Below the pieces are notes generated by a model. The model was given only the letters and a program-made list of their open reading frames with translations. It was not told the origin of the DNA and searched no databases. 64,000 nucleotides of DNA from Alteriqipengyuania lutimaris (lineage in GTDB: Bacteria > Pseudomonadota > Alphaproteobacteria > Sphingomonadales > Sphingomonadaceae). The translations under genes were made by a program, and so were the position numbers. Location of the stretch: assembly GCF_003363135.1 (NCBI RefSeq), contig NZ_QRBB01000001.1, positions 1,648,501 through 1,712,500 on the forward strand, in the 5' to 3' direction. Positions 20,635-29,204 of the stretch are shown here, in pieces (positions within the stretch are counted from its first letter, which is position 1; each line of letters opens with the position of its first letter).

Positions 20635-21420
20635 ATGGAAATTTCCGCAAACACCCCAGCAGTCGTCACCGGTGGCGCCTCCGGCCTCGGCCTTGCCACC
20701 GCGCGCGCTATCGCCGCGAAGGGCGCGAAGGTCGCGATCTTCGACATGAAGGAAGACGAGGGCGAGAAGGTCGCCAAGGAACTCGGCGGCACCTTCTGCA
20801 AGGTCAACGTGACCAGCGAGGAAGAGGTCGCCGCGGCCTTCGCCAAGGCGCGCGAAGCGCACGGGCAGGAGCGCATTCTCGTCAACTGCGCCGGGATCGG
20901 CAACGCGATCAAGACCGCCAGCCGCTCCAAGGAAGACGGCAGCATCAAGCACTTCCCGCTCGCCGCGTTCGACTTCGTGATCCAGGTGAACCTCGTGGGC
21001 ACCTTCCGCTGCATCGCGCATGCGGCGGCGGGCATGCTGACGCTCGACCCGCTGAACGACGACGGCGAGCGCGGCGCGATCGTGAACACCGCATCGGTTG
21101 CCGCCGAAGACGGCCAGATCGGCCAGGCGGCTTACTCGGCCTCGAAGGGCGGCGTCGTCGGCATGACCCTGCCGATCGCGCGCGACCTGATGGGCGAGGG
21201 CATCCGGGTGAACACGATCCTGCCCGGCATCTTCCACACCCCGCTGCTGATGGGTCTGCCCGAAAAGGCGATCGAAGCTCTCAACGCCTCGGTCCCGTTC
21301 CCCAAGCGCCTCGGCAAGCCGGAAGAATACGCCAAGCTGGCGATGGTGATGCTGGAGAACACCTACTTCAATGGTGAGGACGTCCGCCTCGACGGTGCGA
21401 TCCGCATGGCGCCGCGTTGA
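20635..21420 (+). CDS. Short-chain dehydrogenase/reductase, 3-hydroxyacyl-CoA dehydrogenase type II-like
   Basis: The ATG at 20635 follows an AGGAGAG ribosome site and gives 261 residues; a longer upstream reading runs through the repeat and is rejected. The NAD-binding motif TGGASGLG (12-19), NCAGIG (84-89) and the catalytic set S154, Y167, K171 (YSASK) are complete. The inserted loop with LTLDPLNDDGERG before the catalytic strand, plus the ending GEDVRLDGAIRMAPR, resembles the HSD17B10/HADH2 group that oxidises 3-hydroxyacyl-CoAs, matching the adjacent thiolase and crotonase. It acts in the cytoplasm. The exact acyl substrate is not clear. Confidence 0.9.
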   Translation: MEISANTPAVVTGGASGLGLATARAIAAKGAKVAIFDMKEDEGEKVAKELGGTFCKVNVTSEEEVAAAFAKAREAHGQERILVNCAGIGNAIKTASRSKEDGSIKHFPLAAFDFVIQVNLVGTFRCIAHAAAGMLTLDPLNDDGERGAIVNTASVAAEDGQIGQAAYSASKGGVVGMTLPIARDLMGEGIRVNTILPGIFHTPLLMGLPEKAIEALNASVPFPKRLGKPEEYAKLAMVMLENTYFNGEDVRLDGAIRMAPR

Positions 21421-21427
21421 GCAATAT

Positions 21428-21577
21428 CCTCCCCGTTTCTCCGTGAGGAGAAACGGGGAGGGGGACCGCCGGCCGGAGGTCGGCGGTGGAGGGGTATCGC
21501 TTCGCCGACCTTCCCCTCCGACCGACGCCTCCGGCGTCGCCCACCTCCCGTTTGCACTGCGTGAAAACGGGGAGGAT
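21428..21577. repeat. Composite palindromic repeat (REP/BIME-like), family 2
   Basis: This intergenic block holds nested palindromes. The first is perfect: 15-bp arms at 21428-21442 and 21447-21461 around GTGA (CCTCCCCGTTTCTCC and its complement). Next come ACCGCCG...CGGCGGT (21465-21487), GACGCC-TCC-GGCGTC, and a degenerate second copy of the first box ending AAAACGGGGAGG at about 21577. The order box A, box B, inverted B, A' makes the block roughly symmetric. It fills about half of the 323-bp gap between the dehydrogenase and crotonase genes; the remaining 166 bp hold no feature beyond the crotonase ribosome site. Confidence 0.8.
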
Positions 21578-21743
21578 CTGGCCGCACCGCCACCCTTTCC
21601 TACCTCGCCCGCCATGCTCTATCGCCGCGCGATGATCGCCTGCGCGCAAACCGAGCAACGCAACCAATCCGGTACGGGCGCGCCCCCGGCGGTTTTCTCT
21701 CCCAGAACACTGTGTCAGGTGTGTCAGCGAGGAGATTGCCGGG

Positions 21744-22631
21744 ATGCCTGACTTCACCCAGATCAAGCTCGCGATCGACGGCCCCGTCGCCACGATCACG
21801 CTCCATCGCCCGGAGAAGATGAACGCCTTCACGCACCAGATGCGCGACGAGATCATCGAAGCGATCGACATCACCGATGGGGACGATGCGGTGCGCGCGG
21901 TGATCGTGACGGGAGAGGGCGAGCGAGCCTTTTGCGCCGGGGCCGACCTGACCCCGCCGAAGAACCCGGATGGCACGGACAAGCACGTCTTTTCCGACCC
22001 GGCCACGGTCGACGACCTGTCCGATCCGCTCGTGCGCGATGGCGGCGGGCGGCTCGTCCTGCGGCTGTTCAATTCGCAAAAGCCGCTGATCGGCGCGTGC
22101 AACGGCGTGGCGGTCGGCGTCGGTGCGACGATGCAGCTGCCCTTCGACATGCGGCTGTGTTCGGACAATGCGCGCTTCGGCTTCGTCTTCGCGAAGCGCG
22201 GGATCACGCCGGAGGCGTGCTCCAGCTGGTTCCTCCCGCGTCTCGTCGGCATGTCGAAAGCGCTCGAATGGTGCATGACGGGGCGGCTCTTCGATGCGCG
22301 TGCAGCGCTCGAGGCGGGGCTGGTCCGCTCGGTCCACCCACAAGGCGAGCTGATGGACGCTGCGCGCACGCTGGCGAACGAGATCGCCGAGAACGCCGCG
22401 CCGCTGTCGGTCGCGATGACTCGCGCGATGCTATGGCGGCTTTCGGCCGAGGATCACCCGATGAAGGCGCACCGGATCGACAGCCGCGCGATCTACCGTC
22501 TCTCGCGCGGGCCCGATGCAAAGGAAGGCATCGCCAGCTTCCTCGAGAAGCGGCCCCCCGAATTCACCGGCAAGGTCAGCACCGACATGCCCGATTTCTA
22601 TCCCTGGTGGCAGGAGCCCGAATACAAATGA
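21744..22631 (+). CDS. Enoyl-CoA hydratase/isomerase family protein (crotonase)
   Basis: The 295-residue protein has the crotonase fold: an oxyanion-hole stretch FCAGADLTPP near residues 64-73, the second oxyanion region ACNGVAVGVGATMQLPFDMRL near 118-138, and the following FAKRGITPEA helix where hydratases carry a catalytic Glu (here E in TPEACSS). It probably hydrates or isomerises enoyl-CoA in the cytoplasm, in keeping with the thiolase and dehydrogenase upstream. The ATG has a GAGGAGA ribosome site. Its stop overlaps the next gene (mtnP) by four bases (ATGA), an odd pairing because mtnP belongs to methionine salvage. The C-terminal DFYPWW extension is shared by some putative p-hydroxycinnamoyl/3-hydroxyacyl crotonases. 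Confidence 0.9.
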   Translation: MPDFTQIKLAIDGPVATITLHRPEKMNAFTHQMRDEIIEAIDITDGDDAVRAVIVTGEGERAFCAGADLTPPKNPDGTDKHVFSDPATVDDLSDPLVRDGGGRLVLRLFNSQKPLIGACNGVAVGVGATMQLPFDMRLCSDNARFGFVFAKRGITPEACSSWFLPRLVGMSKALEWCMTGRLFDARAALEAGLVRSVHPQGELMDAARTLANEIAENAAPLSVAMTRAMLWRLSAEDHPMKAHRIDSRAIYRLSRGPDAKEGIASFLEKRPPEFTGKVSTDMPDFYPWWQEPEYK

Positions 22632-23497
22632 GTGAAGCTTGGCACATCGGAGTCCTTGGGGGCTCGGGCCTTTACGAAGGCATCGAACTGGAAGGCCAGC
22701 AGCAGATCGAGGTTGCCTCGCCCTTCGGCGAACCCTCGGGCCCGGTGACCACCGGCACCATCGGCAACGTGCGGCTGAGCTTCATGGCGCGGCATGGGGC
22801 GGGGCATGCGAAATCGCCCGACACGGTCAATTACCGCGCCAATATCGACGTGATGAAGCGCTGCGGCGTGACCGACCTGGTCGCTATCAGCGCCATCGGA
22901 TCGCTGCGCGAGGAAATGGCCCCGACGCATTTCGTGGCGGTCGACCAGTTCATCGACCGCACCAGCGGGCGCGTACAGAGCTTCTTCGGAGAAGGGCTGG
23001 TCGCGCATGTCAGCCTGGCCGATCCGATCTGCCCGCGGCTCAGCGCACTGGTCGCGGGCGCGGCCAAGGCGAGCGGTTCGACTGTCCATCGGGGCGGAAC
23101 CTATATCGCCATGGAAGGCCCGCAGTTCTCGACCCGCGCCGAAAGCCGCATGTATCGCGGCTGGGGCGGCGACGTGATCGGGATGACCGGCATGCCCGAG
23201 GCGCGGCTCGCCCGCGAGGCGGAGCTGCCCTACGCGATGCTCGGCATGGTCACCGACTACGACAGCTGGCGCGATGAAGAAGCCGGGGTCGAGGCGTTCG
23301 ACATCCTCTCCGTGCTCAAGGGCAATGCTGATCGTGCCCGTGCGATGCTGGACGAACTGGTCGCGACGCTGCCCGACACGCGCGCGCCGAGCCCGGTCGA
23401 TACCGCGCTCGAGCATGCGATCATCACTGCGCCCGAGATGCGGGACAAGGCGCTGATGGCGAAGCTCGACGCAGTCGCCGGAAGAGTGCTGGGCTAG
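22628..23497 (+). CDS. mtnP: S-methyl-5'-thioadenosine phosphorylase
   Basis: From the ATG at 22628, which overlaps the crotonase stop by four bases, the protein has 289 residues, the normal size. The start IGVLGGSGLYEG gives the phosphate-binding Gly-Ser loop, ARHGAGH and NYRANIDVMK follow, and MEGPQFSTRAES is the base/ribose-binding signature of the MTAP/PNP family. It splits methylthioadenosine with phosphate into adenine and methylthioribose-1-phosphate, recycling the by-product of polyamine or homoserine-lactone synthesis. It ends 39 bp before the converging tadC stop, with a GC-rich hairpin between. The translational coupling to a crotonase is likely incidental. Confidence 0.94.
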   Translation: MSEAWHIGVLGGSGLYEGIELEGQQQIEVASPFGEPSGPVTTGTIGNVRLSFMARHGAGHAKSPDTVNYRANIDVMKRCGVTDLVAISAIGSLREEMAPTHFVAVDQFIDRTSGRVQSFFGEGLVAHVSLADPICPRLSALVAGAAKASGSTVHRGGTYIAMEGPQFSTRAESRMYRGWGGDVIGMTGMPEARLAREAELPYAMLGMVTDYDSWRDEEAGVEAFDILSVLKGNADRARAMLDELVATLPDTRAPSPVDTALEHAIITAPEMRDKALMAKLDAVAGRVLG

Positions 23498-23507
23498 GGC
23501 GCTCGGG

Positions 23508-23533
23508 GCCGGGGGCGCGATGGCACCCCCGGC
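23508..23533. terminator. GC hairpin between convergent mtnP and tadC
   Basis: An 8-bp perfect stem GCCGGGGG / CCCCCGGC with a 10-nt loop lies in the short gap between two converging genes. There is no U-tract on either side, so it would be at best a weak or rho-assisted terminator. Confidence 0.4.
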
Positions 23534-23536
23534 TTG

Positions 23537-24577
23537 CTACATCAGCGCATCGCTGATCGAGCAGCCTGCGGGGCCGAGAATGACGATGAACAGCACCGGC
23601 AGGATGAACAGGATCAGCGGGATGGTCATGATCGCGGGCAGGCGCGCGGCCTTTTCCTCGGCACGCATCATCCGCTCGTTGCGGAACTCGGCTGAGAGCA
23701 CGCGCAGTGCCGAGGCGAGCGGCGTGCCGTAGCGTTCGGTCTGCACCAGCGTCGTGACAACGCCCTTCACCGCTTCCAGATCGACCCGGTAGGCGAGATT
23801 GTCGAACGCGGTCTTACGGTCGTTGAGGAACGACAGCTCGATCGAGGTGAGCAGGAATTCGTCGGCCAGTTCGGGATAGGCGCGGCCCAGTTCCTTGGCG
23901 ACACGGTTGAACGCGGTGTCGATCGTCAGGCCGGCCTCGGCGCAGATGACCAGCAGGTCGAGCGCGTCGGGCAGACCCTTGCGGATGGCGTCGGTGCGCT
24001 TCTTCGCCTTGTTCGCGATGTAGAGTTCGGGGCCCTTGTAGCCGAGGAATACCGCGGCGGAGAGCGCGCCCAGGCGCTTGAAATTGCCCCACTCGGTGAA
24101 GGCGTCCGAAAGATAGAAGACGTAGAATGCGACAATGCCGAGCACGATGGGCAGGATTGCCCGCGCGCCGATGACGTAGACCGCATATTCCTTGTTGCGG
24201 ATGCCCGCATGCGCGAGCTTCTGCTGCACCTGCTCGACCTGGCTGGCCTGCAGAACGTTGAAGTTGGTCAGGGTCGACTTGACCTTGTCGGTCTTCTGCG
24301 TGCGCCGCACCAGGCTCTTGCGCTTGCGCCCGTGCTCCTTGACGATCCCGGCCTTCAACTCGTCGCGCCGGGCGTTGAGCGCCTTGATCCGCTTGGCCAT
24401 CGGATCGCGCACGGTGACCGCGGCATAGATCGCCAGCATGACGGACATTGCGGCGACACCGGCAAGCACGGTCGCGACGAGAACCACGTCCACGCCGAGC
24501 AGCGTGGGACCGCTGGCCGGCGCGCCGAATAGCAGGGCGGGGGCGAGAACGAGCGTTGGGGCGGCGTCGATCGGCAT
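23537..24577 (-). CDS. tadC: Tad/Flp pilus inner-membrane platform protein TadC
   Basis: The 346-residue protein has an N-terminal hydrophobic segment, a basic cytoplasmic region (about 60-115), two central membrane helices, the T2SSF-type cytoplasmic domain (about 195-320; GLPDALDLLVICAEAGLTIDTAFNRVAKELG is its hallmark, here read across positions 205-235) and a final helix (MTIPLILFILPVLFIVILGP). With TadB it forms the platform through which the ATPase would drive Flp pilin assembly. Its ATG overlaps the tadB stop (TGATG). It is the last gene of the cpa cluster seen here. Confidence 0.93.
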   Translation of the reverse strand: MPIDAAPTLVLAPALLFGAPASGPTLLGVDVVLVATVLAGVAAMSVMLAIYAAVTVRDPMAKRIKALNARRDELKAGIVKEHGRKRKSLVRRTQKTDKVKSTLTNFNVLQASQVEQVQQKLAHAGIRNKEYAVYVIGARAILPIVLGIVAFYVFYLSDAFTEWGNFKRLGALSAAVFLGYKGPELYIANKAKKRTDAIRKGLPDALDLLVICAEAGLTIDTAFNRVAKELGRAYPELADEFLLTSIELSFLNDRKTAFDNLAYRVDLEAVKGVVTTLVQTERYGTPLASALRVLSAEFRNERMMRAEEKAARLPAIMTIPLILFILPVLFIVILGPAGCSISDALM

Positions 24578-25548
24578 CAGATCTCGAAGCTCACCATCTT
24601 GGCCATGATGAAGACGCCGATACCCATCCAGCCGAGGCCGCCGAGACCGATCACGATGAGGCGCTCATCAGTGAAGAAGGTGCCGATGTAATTGGGATTG
24701 ATCCACCAGATCATCGCGAAGACGATAAACGGCAGCGAGCCCACGATATAGGCCGAGGCCTTCGATTCTGAACTCATCGCCTTGATCTTGAGCTTCATCT
24801 GCGCGCGCTTGCGCAGCACGTCGGAGAGGTTGGACAGCGTTTCCGCCAGGTTGCCGCCCGTCTCGCGCTGGATGGCCAGGGTGATGCAAAAGAAGTTGAA
24901 TTCTGCCATGTCGAGGCGATCGGCACTGACCTGCATCGCTTCCTCCATCGATCGACCGATCTTGATCCGTTCGATGATGCCCTTGAACTCCACGCCGACC
25001 GGGCCCGGAATTTCCTGCGCGACCACCGCCAGCGTCTCGGTTACCGGAAGGCCCGAACGAAGGCCGCGCACCAGCAGGTCGATCGCATCGGCGAAGCGTG
25101 CGGTGAACTGTGCCGAACGGCGTTTGATGAAGAAACCGACGACGAGGTGCGGCAGCCCGGCCCCGATCAGCAAGCCGGCGATCGCGGCAAGCGCGAGAGC
25201 ACCTGTCTGGAAGTATACGATTACGCTGACGATCAGGACCAGCGTGAGCGTTACGTAGAGATACTGGCTCACCGACCAGTTCTTGCCGGTGCGCTGAAGG
25301 CGCATCGCCAGCGCCTCTGCACGCGAGCCCGATCCTGCAGCCTTGTGGACCTTCGGTTTGCGGGCCGCCATCGCCTTCTTCATCTGCGATTCGACTTTGG
25401 CGTCGTGGCTTTCCGAATGCCGGTAGCGCACGCCGCTCAGCCGCCGTTGCAGCTGCTTGCGTGTCGAGGGCCCGGCATAGCTCGCGTAGAAGAGCGCGAG
25501 TGTCGCCATCAGGCCGAGCATGATGATGAATATCTGGAAGAAGTCCAT
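24577..25548 (-). CDS. tadB: Tad/Flp pilus inner-membrane platform protein TadB
   Basis: Starting at the ATG at 25548 the product is 323 residues with a TM helix at the N terminus (MDFFQIFIIMLGLMATLAL), a basic linker, two central helices, a T2SSF domain (FADAIDLLVRGLRSGLPV and ETGGNLAETLSNLSDVLRKR are diagnostic) and two C-terminal helices. It pairs with TadC in the inner membrane. Only 59 bp separate it from the cpaE stop, so the cpaF/tadA ATPase gene that normally sits between cpaE and tadB is missing from this position. Confidence 0.93.
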   Translation of the reverse strand: MDFFQIFIIMLGLMATLALFYASYAGPSTRKQLQRRLSGVRYRHSESHDAKVESQMKKAMAARKPKVHKAAGSGSRAEALAMRLQRTGKNWSVSQYLYVTLTLVLIVSVIVYFQTGALALAAIAGLLIGAGLPHLVVGFFIKRRSAQFTARFADAIDLLVRGLRSGLPVTETLAVVAQEIPGPVGVEFKGIIERIKIGRSMEEAMQVSADRLDMAEFNFFCITLAIQRETGGNLAETLSNLSDVLRKRAQMKLKIKAMSSESKASAYIVGSLPFIVFAMIWWINPNYIGTFFTDERLIVIGLGGLGWMGIGVFIMAKMVSFEI

Positions 25549-25607
25549 TGTCGCCGTCAAATGCCGGCAGCCGTGGTGCAACGCAGCCCTGTTGAGGGCG
25601 CGCGCCG

Positions 25608-26927
25608 TCAGGCGTCGGCTTTCGCTGCCCCCTTCGTCTTGCCCTTCTTCGCATCTGCGGGCTTCGCCTTCTTCGAAGTCGACAGAAGGGCCTTGAGGTC
25701 GAGCGATCCGATCAGTGACTTCTTGCTCTTAGGTTCGTCCGATTCCACCGCCTCGTCGCCGGTCGAAAGGATGCGGTCGACGACATTGCGCAGCTGGCTC
25801 GTCACCTTGCTGGTCTTGTTGGCTTCGACGAACGCTTGGCCCAGCTTGGCTGCCTGGGTGGCGGCCTTGGCATCGTAGGGGAGCACGAAGTCGACCTTGC
25901 GCTCGATCGAGGCTTCGTAATCGGCGCGGCTGATTTCGACCTGGGCACTCTGCGCCTTGTTGGCGACGATCAGCGTCTGCGCATGCGGAGCATAGGTCTT
26001 GAGCCAGCTCAGGATGCGGATCGAGTCGCGCGCGGAAGCGAGGGTGAATTCGCACACCAGGGTGATGATGTTCACGTCCGCCAGAAGCTGGGGGAAGTTG
26101 ATCAGCATGTTGCGCGGCATGTCGATCACCGTGATTTCGAACGACTGGCGGAATTCCTCCTCCAGCTGCACGAAGGCGGCGCCATCGGTCATCAATGGAG
26201 AGTTGATCGGCGCTTCGGCGGAAAGGACCGCCAGATTGTCGTTCGCGCGGATCATGGCGCGTTCGATGAACAGGCCGTCGATCCGGCTGGGATTGTCGAT
26301 CGCATCGGTCAGGCCGCGTCCAGGCTCCAGGTCGAGCGTGAGTGCACCCGTGCCGAAATGCACGTCGAGGTCGAGCAGTGCGGTCGGAAGCTTCTGCTCG
26401 TCGCTGAACAGCCATCCGAGCGAAGTCGCCACGGTCGAGGCACCCGCGCCACCGCGCGTGCCGACAACTGCGGTCGAGATGTGACGCTTGGCGGCCTGGC
26501 TATCGATGGGCTTGGGCGCACTGAAGACCGTCTGTGCCTCGTTGAGCGCGTCGCGCACCTGACCCGTGGCAAGCGGCTTGAGCAGATAGTCGTGAATCCC
26601 GCTCGCGAGCAGATCGCGATACAGGCGTACGTCGTTCACCTGGCCGACCGCGATCACGACGGTGCCCGGCTCGCAGACTTCGGCGAGGGCGTTGATCTCG
26701 GTCAGCGGGTCGCTGCATTCGGACAGGTCGACGACCAGGATATTGGGGCTCGACGTGACCGAAAGGCTCTGGATCGCGTTACGCAAACCCCCCTTGGCGC
26801 ATTTTTCGGGTGCCCAGCCGAGCTCGGCGACCACCGGTCGCAAGGTATCGAGCGCGGTATCGTCGCAGATGAATGCGGCGAAGGGATCGCGGTTGCCGGA
26901 CATGCCTGAATTCCACGGTGCGTTCAT
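25608..26927 (-). CDS. cpaE: Pilus assembly protein CpaE/TadZ, ParA-like ATPase with receiver-like N domain
   Basis: The ATG at 26927 follows a GAGGAAG ribosome site and gives 439 residues. Residues about 15-145 resemble an atypical receiver domain (NILVVDLSE, IHDYLLKPL). Residues 150-380 are a MinD/ParA-type ATPase; its P-loop reads GTRGGAGAST, lacking the usual Lys after the Gly pair, a variation often seen in CpaE. The last 50 residues are Lys/Ala-rich. CpaE/TadZ positions the Tad pilus machine at the cell pole. The gene lies between cpaD (26 bp away) and tadB. Confidence 0.93.
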   Translation of the reverse strand: MNAPWNSGMSGNRDPFAAFICDDTALDTLRPVVAELGWAPEKCAKGGLRNAIQSLSVTSSPNILVVDLSECSDPLTEINALAEVCEPGTVVIAVGQVNDVRLYRDLLASGIHDYLLKPLATGQVRDALNEAQTVFSAPKPIDSQAAKRHISTAVVGTRGGAGASTVATSLGWLFSDEQKLPTALLDLDVHFGTGALTLDLEPGRGLTDAIDNPSRIDGLFIERAMIRANDNLAVLSAEAPINSPLMTDGAAFVQLEEEFRQSFEITVIDMPRNMLINFPQLLADVNIITLVCEFTLASARDSIRILSWLKTYAPHAQTLIVANKAQSAQVEISRADYEASIERKVDFVLPYDAKAATQAAKLGQAFVEANKTSKVTSQLRNVVDRILSTGDEAVESDEPKSKKSLIGSLDLKALLSTSKKAKPADAKKGKTKGAAKADA

Positions 26928-26953
26928 CGTGCTTCCTCGTTCGAATTTCTGGC

Positions 26954-27595
26954 TCAGTCCGGTCCGCCGGCGGTGGCGCTTGTGCCACTGCCGGACGCTG
27001 GAGCGCCGCCACTCCGATAGGCCTCGATCGCGCGGTTGGAGCCGCTGACGCCGGCGCTGCCATGGCTGGTCTGGCCGCGGATGAGGTCTTCCGGATTGGC
27101 GACCATCGCCGCGTAATTGCTGTTGGTGGCGCAGCCGTAGTTTCGGCTCGTGGCGTTGGCGAAATTGCCATCGTAATCGTCGGACCAGTCGGGGCAGCCC
27201 GGCACGCTCGCGACCGAGCGGGTCACGACGACGCGGGTCCTGCCCGGTTCGACGAAACCTTCGGTCACGGGGGCCTCGTCGCTCAGCAGCAGGCCGTAAC
27301 GATCGACGATCGCGGCTACCGCATCGACAGTTGCGGGGCTGGCGCTGTCGGTCTCGACCGAGACCCGGTCGCCGTAACGCAGGTCGAGCGCTTCGAACCA
27401 GCCGGCTAGCCGGCGCTGTTCGGGTACGGGCACGCCGCCCGGTCCGGCTGCGATGTCGAGCGTGTAATTCGTGCGTTCGACCACCGGCTGGTTGGTGCTG
27501 TAGACCGAGCGGTTGAGATCGCCGCTGCACGCACCGAGCGACAGGGCGAGGCCGGAGGCGAACATGGCGGCGATCATGCGTTTGCGATTGGTCAT
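26954..27595 (-). CDS. cpaD: Pilus assembly lipoprotein CpaD
   Basis: The ATG at 27595 gives 213 residues with a lipoprotein signal ending LSLGAC, so Cys is expected to be lipidated and the protein held at the outer membrane or in the periplasm. The region VERTNYTLDIAAGPGGVPVPEQRRL, read here only in outline, and the RSVASVPGCPDWS segment are typical CpaD features. CpaD is thought to help the CpaC secretin assemble. The last 30 residues are Gly/Ser/Ala-rich and probably disordered. A TTG at 27613 overlapping the cpaC stop is a less likely start. Confidence 0.9.
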   Translation of the reverse strand: MTNRKRMIAAMFASGLALSLGACSGDLNRSVYSTNQPVVERTNYTLDIAAGPGGVPVPEQRRLAGWFEALDLRYGDRVSVETDSASPATVDAVAAIVDRYGLLLSDEAPVTEGFVEPGRTRVVVTRSVASVPGCPDWSDDYDGNFANATSRNYGCATNSNYAAMVANPEDLIRGQTSHGSAGVSGSNRAIEAYRSGGAPASGSGTSATAGGPD

Positions 27596-27609
27596 GGCCT
27601 GGGGTTCCC

Positions 27610-29202
27610 TCAATTATTGATGCTGAAGCCGGGCGCGGCCGAAGCGCTGCGTTCCTTGCGGCGCTGCTTGCCGGCGCGGCGTTCGCCGCGCTGCGGCGCT
27701 TGGGAGATACCGGGGCCAGTGGATTGACGCTCGCTGGCGCGAGGCATCGGACGCACCGCTTCGCCATTCTCGCGCACGGTTTCCTTGAAGCCCAGCTGGC
27801 TCAGCACGTCGGGGCTGTTGTAGCCGTCGGTGGGCAGTCGGATGTCGCTCGCATCCACAGGCTTCACCAGATAAGGCGTGATGACGATGACCAGTTCGGT
27901 CTCGCCCTTGCGGAATTCGGTCGATCGAAAGAGGTTGCCCAAGATCGGCACGTCGCCAAGCCCCGGGGCCTTGTCGATCAGGTTCTGAGAATTGTTGCTC
28001 ATCAATCCGGCGATCATCATGCTCTGACCCGAACCCAGCTCGGCCGTGGTCGATGCCCTGCGCGTTATCAGCGCGGGAATCTGCACGCCGTCGAGCTGGA
28101 CCGCACCCTGTGCGGACAGCTCCGACACTTCGGGGGCCACCTGGATCGATATTCTCCCGTCTGAAAGGACGGTGGGCGTATAAGTCAGCTTGACGCCATA
28201 GTTGCGGTATTCGACCGAGGTGGCGCCCAGCCCCTGGCTGATGGGTATGGGAAACTCACCCCCGGCCAGGAAGTCTGCGGTATTTCCCGACAGCGCCGAG
28301 AGGTTGAACTGAGAGAGGGTGCTGACGAGGCCGTTCGTTTCGGCAAGGTCCAGCGCGGCTCCGATGTCGAGGCCGAACAGATTGCCCAGGCCAGCGATCG
28401 TAGTGTCACCTCCGCGAGTGACACGCGAGGTGCCCGGCGTCGAACTGTCGAAACCGGTGAAGGTGCCGCTACCTCCCGGCGTAAACTGGGGAAAGGAATT
28501 GCGCCCTCGGGCAACCCCGAACTGGAAACCGTTCGTTCCATCGAAGGTGGCGAGGTTGGCCCCGAGATTGCGTACCAGCGAACGGCTGACCTCGGCGAAG
28601 CGGACCTGCAAGTTGACCTGCAGCGGCGTCGCAGTGTTCAACCGGGCGATCACGTTGGCTTCATCGCCGAGAAAGGCTTCGACCAGTCGCTCGGCCTCCG
28701 CCGCATCTTCGGGCGCGGCGACGGTGCCCGTCAGCAAGACGGTGTTGCTGCCCATGGTCGCGACGGAAATCTTGGCGTCGGGCATCGCCAGCGACAGCAT
28801 CTGGTCGAGGCTTCCGATATTGGATCCGACGCGCACGTTCGCCGCCCAGATCACATCGCCTGCGGCATTGCTGGCATAGACGGTGGTCTCGCCGCCCGAC
28901 TTCCCGAAGAGGTAGAGCTGCCTCTGCGATTTCACCTGGATATCGGCGATGGTGTCGTTCGCGATGAACACATCGGCCATCTGGCCGGGAATATTGACCA
29001 GTTCGCCCTTGCCGATCGACAGCACGACATCCTGCGTCGGGCGGATGATCGACTGCGCGTCAGCGATGGTCGGCATCGCGGCGAGCGGAGCTGCGAACAG
29101 CGCGGCGCCGAGCAGCGCCGGACGCAGGCCGCGCCTTCTGGCGCGTGCCGACGCAGGCATGACTGTGCTAAGCTTGGCGGTCATTGGGTTGGCCTTTTTC
29201 AT
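27610..29202 (-). CDS. cpaC: Type II/IV secretion secretin CpaC (RcpA)
   Basis: This 530-residue protein has a signal peptide (basic stretch RARRRGLRP, core ending TIADAQ), an N-terminal pilus-secretin domain (about 50-130, with VVLSIGKGELVNIPG), a BON-like region (130-185) and the secretin barrel domain (about 280-455), including the family signature around KAPGLGDVPILGNLFRS and ELVIVITPYLV. It forms the outer-membrane channel for the Flp pilus. The C-terminal 75 residues are Arg/Gly/Ser-rich and probably unstructured. It begins 2 bp after cpaB. Confidence 0.95.
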   Translation of the reverse strand: MKKANPMTAKLSTVMPASARARRRGLRPALLGAALFAAPLAAMPTIADAQSIIRPTQDVVLSIGKGELVNIPGQMADVFIANDTIADIQVKSQRQLYLFGKSGGETTVYASNAAGDVIWAANVRVGSNIGSLDQMLSLAMPDAKISVATMGSNTVLLTGTVAAPEDAAEAERLVEAFLGDEANVIARLNTATPLQVNLQVRFAEVSRSLVRNLGANLATFDGTNGFQFGVARGRNSFPQFTPGGSGTFTGFDSSTPGTSRVTRGGDTTIAGLGNLFGLDIGAALDLAETNGLVSTLSQFNLSALSGNTADFLAGGEFPIPISQGLGATSVEYRNYGVKLTYTPTVLSDGRISIQVAPEVSELSAQGAVQLDGVQIPALITRRASTTAELGSGQSMMIAGLMSNNSQNLIDKAPGLGDVPILGNLFRSTEFRKGETELVIVITPYLVKPVDASDIRLPTDGYNSPDVLSQLGFKETVRENGEAVRPMPRASERQSTGPGISQAPQRGERRAGKQRRKERSASAAPGFSINN

Positions 29203-29204
29203 GA

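Noticed and set aside
25549..25607. A hidden cpaF/tadA ATPase between cpaE and tadB
   Set aside because: Only 59 bp lie between the cpaE stop and the tadB start, and neither neighbour contains a secretion-ATPase domain.
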